A DNA stretch of 64,000 nucleotides, taken from Chthonomonadales bacterium. GTDB lineage: Bacteria; Armatimonadota; Chthonomonadetes; Chthonomonadales; CAJBBX01. Every line of letters begins with the position of its first letter. The stretch's first letter is position 1. The notes under the pieces were generated by a model. The model did no database searches. It was not told the DNA's origin and saw only the letters and a list, made by a program, of their open reading frames with translations. The translations under genes and the position numbers were made by a program. Of the stretch, positions 58,555-64,000 are shown in pieces. The stretch covers positions 39,283 to 103,282 of the forward strand of contig JADLGO010000024.1 in the NCBI GenBank assembly GCA_020849275.1, in the 5' to 3' direction.

Positions 58555-61157
58555 CACGCCAGCTCCATCACCTTCAGGCTTTCGATGCCGCGGTCGTCCA
58601 CGATCTTCACCGCGATGCGCTTGTGCGCGCCCGGCGCGAAGGGCAGCGACATCGTGCCGCGGTAGGCCTCGATCAGCGACTCGTCGATCTCGGCCTTGAG
58701 GTTCTTCGCCAGCCGCGCCCAGCCTTCGTTCGGCCCCGCCATCGGGAAGAAGACCTGCCGCGGATAGAGGCTGCGGCCGTCGTAGTCGGTATCGAGCAGC
58801 CAGACGGCGATCTTCTCCTCGCCGCCCGACTCGATGCCTCCGGTCTTGGTGTTGTAGTAGTCGAAGCCGTGCACCGACACCCGCAGCTTGCCCTCGTCCT
58901 CGCCCTTGGCAACGCGCTCGATGCGCACGTCGGGCTGGCCGATGAGCCAGAACGACTCGTTGCTCGCGCGCCTTTTCCTCAGGTCCTCGGTCAAGAGATC
59001 GGCGTTCATCTGCGCCTTGAGCAGCGTCACGCCCGGCCAGTTGGTCTCGTCGATGTCCTTGGCCGCCTCGGGGTCGAACTGGAAGGCGGCGAAGACGATG
59101 AGCTGGGGCTTCGGCACCAGCGTCTGCGCCTCCTCGATGGCCTGCGCCACCTGGCGCTGCTCCAGCGGCGCGTGCTCCGGGCCGAAGGAGACGACGATGC
59201 GCTGCGCCGAGTACGCGGCACCCTTCTCGCGCACCCGATCCGCGCCGTCGTCGTTCGGGCGCGATTCTCCGTCCGCGTGCAGCCAGCGGCAACCGCCCAG
59301 CGGCTCCAGCCTGGCGAAGCGGATGTGCTGGCCCGCCTTGCCGCGGATTCCCGAGCGCAGCAGCTCGTCGCGCCATTCGCCCTGGCGCAGCGTTTCGCCC
59401 GAGCGGGCGATGGAGGCGTCGGCCGGTTGCGGCGCGCCGTCGAGAAGTTCCTCCACCGACTTCACCGCCGGCGCGGGCACCGCCTCCACCGTGAACGGGC
59501 CGCTGACGCGCGTCTTCTTCCTGTCCACGAAGGGTTGGTCGTAGAGCGTCTCCTGCGGCGCGTGGCGGGCAATGGCCGCGTCGATCTGCTCGCGCGACAT
59601 GCCCTCCCTGATGTCCGGGTTGTTGGCGATCGATTTAAGCGTGACATGCGGCACGGTCTTGTACCTGAAGCCGCTGCCGACGCCTTCGCTCGGATGCGCC
59701 AGCTCGTAGTAGTCGAAGACGGCCGTCATCAGCCGCTGTTTCGCCAGCGTAAGCGCCACGCGCGAGGTGTCGCAGGTGATCCAGCGCCGGCCCCATCGCT
59801 CGGCGACATAGGCCGTGGTACCGCTGCCGCAGGTGGGATCGAAGACCAGGTCGCCGGGGTCAGTGGTCATGAGGAGGCAGCGGGCAATAATCTTGGACGA
59901 AGTCTGGACGACGTACGTCTTGTCGTCTGAACCCATCACATCCGCCCACAACGTCGTGATGTAGGCGACCGGGAAATCATCGAGATACCGGATGAAGCGA
60001 GGAGTTCTGCCGGAAGTGTGGATTCGCCCAGCGAGTGCGAGTCTCATCATATTTGGTTTTGTCGTCGACCACTGTCGGTTCGGAGGCAACGAAAACCTCT
60101 TGCCATCCAATTCAAACTTATAGAGGCACGACTCCACACCAGCGAACATCGTGTGAAGCGCGGTGGGTTGGAATGCCCGTGCGCCTTTCGGCAACTCTTC
60201 GCCTTCACGAATTGGAGTGTCTCTCCCATCAGGATGTCGAGCACAATGGTATTGATCAGCCACACCACTATCGGTTTTGGCCACGAACAGTTGTCGGTAC
60301 TTAAGTCGCGGCTTGTCTTTGGCATACCACACAATGAAATCCGCAACGGCTGTAAGTCCACCCGATCCAAGACCACCGGTCTTGCGAACCGTGATTAACC
60401 CGGCGAAGTTCTCCGCCCCAAACAACTCATCCATCAACTCCCGCACATGGTGGACGTTCTCATCGCTGATCTGCACGAACACGCTGCCGCTCTCGGCCAG
60501 CAGCTCCCGCGCCAGCAGCAGCCGGTCGCGCAGGTAGGTGAGGTATGAGTGGATGCCCAGCTCCCACGTGTCGCGGAAGGCGCGGATCTGCTCCGGCTCG
60601 GCGGTCAGGTCCTCGTCCTTGCCGTCCTTCACGTCGCGCTTGTTGACGAACGGCTGGAAGTTGGAGCCGTAGCGGATGCCGTAGGGCGGGTCGATGTAGA
60701 TCATCTGCACCTTGCCCGCCATGCCCTCCTTTTCCAGCAGCGAATTCATCACCAGCAGGCTGTCGCCCGCCACCATGCGGTTCGACCAGCCGTGCGGGTG
60801 CTGGTAGAACTCCACCGCGTGGCGCAGCGGCTCGGTGCGCTCGGTGTCGAAAAGGCGCAACTGCGGCTGGCTGCCGTTTTTCCTCTTCACCGCCTCGATG
60901 ATGCTGCGCGGGTCGATGCGCTCGTGGACGTGCAGCGACACCGTCGGCACCTCGAACGAGGTATGCTCGGCCTTGCCCGCCCACTGAAGCTGCGGGTCGA
61001 GGTGCGGGTCGTAGGCGTAGGTCTTTCCCTTCTGCCCCGCGTCCGGGTCGGTCTGGGGCGTCACCAGACCAACGGGCGGATTGTTGAGGCGCTCCTTCCC
61101 CTTGTGCTCGTAGGTTTCGATGGGGCGCCTGGTCGTGGTCGTCTTCCTTCGTGCCAT
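58554..61157 (-). CDS. mod: Type III DNA methyltransferase, Mod subunit
   Basis: N6-adenine methyltransferase and specificity subunit, 867 residues. The motif order is beta class: catalytic IYIDPPYG (Asp156-Tyr159), then SDENVHHVRELMDELFGAEN, and later the AdoMet site FDPTCGSGT (439-447). The region between, about residues 230-426, contains the target-recognition part. DNA encoding it (about 59880-60475) is roughly 50-60% G+C by hand count, against about 70% on either side, so it looks imported. The C-terminal half (about 560-867) is Res-interacting and intact. The ribosome site is weak. The res gene follows with an overlapping start. Confidence 0.94.
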   Translation of the reverse strand: MARRKTTTTRRPIETYEHKGKERLNNPPVGLVTPQTDPDAGQKGKTYAYDPHLDPQLQWAGKAEHTSFEVPTVSLHVHERIDPRSIIEAVKRKNGSQPQLRLFDTERTEPLRHAVEFYQHPHGWSNRMVAGDSLLVMNSLLEKEGMAGKVQMIYIDPPYGIRYGSNFQPFVNKRDVKDGKDEDLTAEPEQIRAFRDTWELGIHSYLTYLRDRLLLARELLAESGSVFVQISDENVHHVRELMDELFGAENFAGLITVRKTGGLGSGGLTAVADFIVWYAKDKPRLKYRQLFVAKTDSGVADQYHCARHPDGRDTPIREGEELPKGARAFQPTALHTMFAGVESCLYKFELDGKRFSLPPNRQWSTTKPNMMRLALAGRIHTSGRTPRFIRYLDDFPVAYITTLWADVMGSDDKTYVVQTSSKIIARCLLMTTDPGDLVFDPTCGSGTTAYVAERWGRRWITCDTSRVALTLAKQRLMTAVFDYYELAHPSEGVGSGFRYKTVPHVTLKSIANNPDIREGMSREQIDAAIARHAPQETLYDQPFVDRKKTRVSGPFTVEAVPAPAVKSVEELLDGAPQPADASIARSGETLRQGEWRDELLRSGIRGKAGQHIRFARLEPLGGCRWLHADGESRPNDDGADRVREKGAAYSAQRIVVSFGPEHAPLEQRQVAQAIEEAQTLVPKPQLIVFAAFQFDPEAAKDIDETNWPGVTLLKAQMNADLLTEDLRKRRASNESFWLIGQPDVRIERVAKGEDEGKLRVSVHGFDYYNTKTGGIESGGEEKIAVWLLDTDYDGRSLYPRQVFFPMAGPNEGWARLAKNLKAEIDESLIEAYRGTMSLPFAPGAHKRIAVKIVDDRGIESLKVMELA

Positions 61158-61202
61158 AGGTCCCGCCTGTCGGATTCGTCATGCGCCGGCCGGGAGGCTC
61201 AT

Positions 61203-61250
61203 GCCCCCGTTCATCGGCGGCGCGCAGCGCCGTCCGCCGCAGCCCTGAGC
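61203..61250 (-). repeat. Possible degenerate attC-like hairpin
   Basis: Contains the inverted repeat CGGCGG (61215-61220) / CCGCCG (61234-61239) with an inner GGCGC/GCGCC stem. On the minus strand it resembles the central part of environmental integron attC sites (GGACGGCGCTGCGCGCCGCC), but its terminal core sites are not recognisable. It lies just past the 3' end of the cupin gene, where its own attC would sit. Confidence 0.3.
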
Positions 61251-61353
61251 GGCTCTGGCGCAACACTCACTCCCCGGAACGGCTCGCCCGAGGCCCTCGA
61301 ACGCCGAAACCGTCGCATTGGTGTACCGTCCGAAAGGCCATGCCCGCCGCCCG

Positions 61354-61830
61354 CTACTTACCCGGGGGAGGCAGGGCCACCGTCATGCCATGTCGCTTGA
61401 AGACATCCACCATCCTGGCGCGGTCGGGCGGGCCGCCGCCCGCCGCGCCGACCACCTCGGCGGCCTCGCGGAAGTACGCGGGCCCCATGATCGCGGGGGT
61501 TATGAGGACGAGCTGTTTCGCGTCGACGCCGCCGAGGTTGTCGAAACGGTGCACCGCGCCTCGTGGGATGCACAGAGCCTGCCCAGGGCCAACCTCGATG
61601 GGCGTGCCGTTTACGGTCCAGGTGAGAACGCCCTCAACGCCGTAGAGGATCTCCTCGAAGGCATCGTTCTTGTGGGCCGGCGCCGCCAGCCTCTGCCCGA
61701 CGGGCACCCGCACCTCGAACACCGACGCACCGCCATTGGAGTCACCGCTCGTAAGGAGGAATCGAATCCCCAGGGGACCGATCGTGATGGCCTCCTCCGA
61801 AGGATTGATCCTCAGCGTGTTCGGCTCCAT
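61354..61830 (-). CDS. Cupin-domain protein, possible integron cassette gene
   Basis: Single cupin of 158 residues. Metal-binding motif 1 is partly present (HKNDAFEEILYGVEGVLTW) and motif 2 reads PRGAVHRFDN, with GPGQALCIP between. A short helical C-terminus (RARMVDVFKRHGM) follows. ATG 61830 has AAAGGGGGT upstream. The attC-like element at 61861-61924 lies directly upstream and a degenerate one lies at its 3' end, so it may be a former gene cassette. Substrate unknown; many such cupins are small-molecule isomerases or dioxygenases. Confidence 0.83.
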   Translation of the reverse strand: MEPNTLRINPSEEAITIGPLGIRFLLTSGDSNGGASVFEVRVPVGQRLAAPAHKNDAFEEILYGVEGVLTWTVNGTPIEVGPGQALCIPRGAVHRFDNLGGVDAKQLVLITPAIMGPAYFREAAEVVGAAGGGPPDRARMVDVFKRHGMTVALPPPGK

Positions 61831-61860
61831 TTCAGGACCCCCTTTCCGCAAAGCCTCGTC

Positions 61861-61924
61861 CCCCAACGCTCCGGTTCAGCGGCGGGCCGCGCGGCGGACC
61901 GGCCGCTGCAACCGGTTGTTAGAC
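61861..61924 (-). repeat. attC-like integron recombination site
   Basis: Read on the minus strand it begins GTCTAAC (R'' box, fits RYYYAAC) and ends GTTGGGG (close to R' GTTRRRY). Inner arms CCGGTTGCAGCGG (61915-61903) and CCGCTGAACCGG (61882-61871) pair perfectly apart from one unpaired G, the extra-helical base expected in attC. Total length 64 bases, in the normal range. No integrase gene is visible here. Confidence 0.55.
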
Positions 61925-62233
61925 CTCCAGCCGCGGACGCCAGCGGCCATCGGAGCGCCTCGAACCCCATCGTGATCTACTGAGCCACGAGCTTGCGGCG
62001 GCCCCCCGGGAGGCTGTCGCAGGCGGGAGCCGCGCCGTCCAGCAGTGCCTCAGGCAGGCAACCCGTGCGCGGGTTGGCGCTCGGCTCGGTTGCATCGGTG
62101 GTGCCGCCGTACTCCAGCCTCCCGCCCACGCACGGCTCGGCCAGCGGCGCGCCACAGGTTTCCACGCGCCATCGGGTTTGGCCTGCCGTTTGGCGAGCGT
62201 GGGCCCTCGCGGAGGGCGGGCGGCCCGGCGGGG
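61925..62233 (+). other. Gap between the attC-like site and the TDT transporter stop
   Basis: About 309 bases with open but Arg/Ala/Pro-rich frames lacking ribosome sites. No further attC-like repeat, promoter or RNA gene was recognised. Confidence 0.45.
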
Positions 62234-63295
62234 TCACCGGGTGAGCGCGCGCACTCCGCGAGCGATATGACGCAGCATGCCAAGGAACGTGAACGCCCAG
62301 GCCAGCAGGGCGATGTACAGGAACAGGTACGGAAGGCCGCGCAGGAACCCGAAGGCCATCGCCCGGTCCATCTGCCAGGTGCTTACCGCGTACATGCCCA
62401 GAGGGAACACGGCGCCCCAGTACTGCGGGTCATAGCGCATCGGGAAGCGCTGATAGACGTGGCGCCAGACGCTCAGGATCAGCAGCATCGGGATCCACCA
62501 GGTGCCCGTGGCCCAGTAGAACATGGTGAAGCCCTTGAGGAAGGGCAGAACGGAGCTCAGGAAAGGCGCGTGACCGGCGTTGAGGATCAGCCGCGACCCG
62601 GCCAGCGTCGATATGGCCATCGCCCCCATGTTGATCCAGTAGGGGGGCGAAAGATCGTCCGGTGAGAAACGGAAGAAGACGTAGCGATAGAAGATGAGCG
62701 AGATCATCCAGATGTAGAGCATGCCCCCGCTCAGCCACATCGACAGCGCCAGCAGGTTGAGCTCCAGCCGGTATGGCTGCTGGAACCCGGTTGCCAGCAG
62801 GGCGCTGGACACCGCCAGCGACTGGGTCGCCACCACCGCCAGCAGCCAGCCTCCGCTGATGCCCCGCTCCAGCGGCGGTTTCTCGCGCTTCACCGTGAAG
62901 GCCGTGAAGATGCTGTAGGTCAGCAGCAGCCACAGCAGCAGCGTCCAGGCCCACAGGACCAGGGCGAGGCCCTTGCTTTCCAGTTGTACCATCAACTGGC
63001 TGGCAAGGATGCCGCTGCCGGCCACGACGGTGAAGTAGCCCGGGCCGTGGAGGTGGTCCACCAGGTCCTCGAAGAAGCGATGCGGCAGAAGGGTGGCCCG
63101 CAGCGCGTACAGCGCGAGCAGCACGACATACTGCAGCAGGTTGAGCGCAAGCAGCGCGCGGGCCAGCAGCGGGATGCCCATCAGGTGGCAGCCTATCGAG
63201 ATGATGCCCGTGGCCATCACGAGGCCGAAGTAGGCAGGCGACATTTCAGCGAGGTGAGCGCGCCAACCGGCGACAGGCGATGGCGGGGTGATCAT
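62234..63295 (-). CDS. TDT/SLAC1-family transporter (TehA-like)
   Basis: Inner membrane protein of 353 residues with about ten hydrophobic helices. It begins LAEMSPAYFGLVMATGIISIGC, the characteristic N-terminal pattern of the tellurite-resistance/dicarboxylate transporter family, and later has GTWWIPMLLILSVWRH and FPLGMYAVSTWQM. Family members move small anions (chloride, nitrate, sulfite, dicarboxylates); the actual substrate is not clear from sequence. ATG 63295 is the second Met of the frame; its ribosome site is weak. It sits between restriction genes without obvious functional link. Confidence 0.88.
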   Translation of the reverse strand: MITPPSPVAGWRAHLAEMSPAYFGLVMATGIISIGCHLMGIPLLARALLALNLLQYVVLLALYALRATLLPHRFFEDLVDHLHGPGYFTVVAGSGILASQLMVQLESKGLALVLWAWTLLLWLLLTYSIFTAFTVKREKPPLERGISGGWLLAVVATQSLAVSSALLATGFQQPYRLELNLLALSMWLSGGMLYIWMISLIFYRYVFFRFSPDDLSPPYWINMGAMAISTLAGSRLILNAGHAPFLSSVLPFLKGFTMFYWATGTWWIPMLLILSVWRHVYQRFPMRYDPQYWGAVFPLGMYAVSTWQMDRAMAFGFLRGLPYLFLYIALLAWAFTFLGMLRHIARGVRALTR

Positions 63296-63419
63296 CTTGG
63301 GGCTCTGCTCTCCCTCGGGGTACCGCCAGGCGTCAATGCGGCGCCGGGGCGAAACCACCCGGCGGAACGCGGAGGCCGTCGTCGAGAAGGACCGTCGCGT
63401 CTCGGCGCCGGGCGCCCGG

Positions 63420-64000
63420 TCAGGCCGTCGCCCATTCCGCCGTCAGCAGCGCCGCCTGCTCCAGTACGGTCTGCGTCGCCTGCTCCTGCTTGCCCAGCGG
63501 ATAACCGTGCTTGCGCAGGATGCGCTTGACGAGCACCCGGAGCTGGGCGCGCACGTTCTCGCGCAGCGTCCAGTCGATGGTGACGTTGCTGCGCACGGTC
63601 TCGACCAGCTCCCGGGCGATGCCGCGCAAGGTCTCGTCGCCGAGCACCTTCACGGCGCTGTCGTTGGTCTCCAGGGCATCGTAGAAGGCGAGCTCGTTAT
63701 CGGTGAGTCCGAGCTGCTCGCCGCGCGCGTTCGCTTCGCGCATGTCTTTCGCCAGCGCGATCAGCTCCTCGATCACCTGGGCGGCCTCGATGGCCCGGTT
63801 CTGGTAGCGGCGGATGGTCTGCTCCAGCATCTCGGCGAACGAGCGCGCCTGCACGACGTTCTTGCGGCGTCGGGTCGCCAGTTCGCCCTTGAGCAGTTTC
63901 TGCAGCAGCTCGACCGCGAGGTTCCGTTGCGGCATGCCCCGGACCTCGGCCAGGAACTCGTCCGACAGGATCGAGATGTCCGGCTTCTCGAGCCCGGCCG
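63420..64000 (-). CDS. hsdR: Type I restriction enzyme R subunit HsdR, C-terminal part (runs off the window)
   Basis: The last 193 codons of HsdR. It contains [20 protein letters not shown], then [19 protein letters not shown], matching the C-terminal HsdR domain that contacts the methylase. The frame stays open to base 64000, so the ATG at 63935 is internal and the gene continues beyond the window. The helicase and nuclease domains are not visible. It is a second restriction system beside the type III pair. Stop at 63420-63422; the 3' end is intact. Confidence 0.9.
   Translation of the reverse strand, partial: AGLEKPDISILSDEFLAEVRGMPQRNLAVELLQKLLKGELATRRRKNVVQARSFAEMLEQTIRRYQNRAIEAAQVIEELIALAKDMREANARGEQLGLTDNELAFYDALETNDSAVKVLGDETLRGIARELVETVRSNVTIDWTLRENVRAQLRVLVKRILRKHGYPLGKQEQATQTVLEQAALLTAEWATA

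Noticed and set aside
58555..59376. Open extension of the res frame into mod, looking like a fusion
   Set aside because: Mod is read in a different frame with conserved motifs there, and Res homologues start at the overlapping ATG 58554.
1..64000. Search for tRNA, rRNA, CRISPR arrays, insertion sequences and riboswitches
   Set aside because: No cloverleaf-like sequences, regularly spaced repeats, transposase motifs or known riboswitch cores were noticed by eye; a covariance-model scan would be needed to exclude small RNAs.

Overview
The window is very G+C-rich bacterial chromosome, mostly around 70% G+C, with tightly packed genes and many ATGA-type overlaps. No rRNA, tRNA or CRISPR array was seen. 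A P-ring protein (FlgI) shows a diderm cell with a flagellum. The H-X9-D type prepilin, a PEP-CTERM protein, paired secreted tricorn-type proteases and many large secreted glycosidase-like proteins together fit Armatimonadota best. That placement is an inference from gene content; no taxonomic marker gene was available to test it.

Layout. 0-5.2 kb is the end of a flagellar operon: flgI, a short flgJ-type gene, flgN, flgK, flgL, fliW and csrA. 5.2-16 kb holds a PfkB sugar kinase, a 1322-residue secreted protein with two glycosidase-like barrels, a HEAT-repeat membrane protein, a TPR protein, a ThuA/Gfo-Idh-MocA divergent pair and an RNB exoribonuclease. 15.7-20.6 kb is a leftward operon behind a near-consensus promoter: nicotinamidase-like hydrolase, a DUF6259-like secreted protein, and a second HEAT-repeat membrane protein paralogous to the first. 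20.9-28.6 kb runs rightward with a GT4 glycosyltransferase and two tandem tricorn proteases.

28.6-44.5 kb holds ruvB, an unrecognised secreted protein translationally coupled to a hybrid histidine kinase, a leftward group of 2-oxoacid:ferredoxin oxidoreductase genes and glycogen debranching enzyme, and a rightward GH38 alpha-mannosidase/YfhO-like pair. 44.6-54.6 kb has a pilin unit, a small unknown protein, two further glycosidase-like proteins, two aldo/keto reductases, a phytanoyl-CoA-dioxygenase-like oxygenase and a Cys-rich mini-protein. The repeated glycan-related enzymes suggest a polysaccharide-degrading lifestyle with glycogen storage.

54.7-64 kb is the accessory end: a PEP-CTERM protein, a complete type III restriction-modification pair (mod-res), a cupin gene that looks like an integron cassette next to an attC-like site, a TDT/SLAC1 transporter, and the C-terminal part of a type I restriction subunit running off the window. 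Inside mod, the stretch between the two methyltransferase motif blocks is much less G+C-rich than the rest of the gene, as expected for a swapped target-recognition domain.

Start sites were chosen by Shine-Dalgarno spacing and domain boundaries, because in this G+C-rich DNA most frames stay open far upstream of the true start. Functions are assigned from motifs read by eye; no database search was possible.
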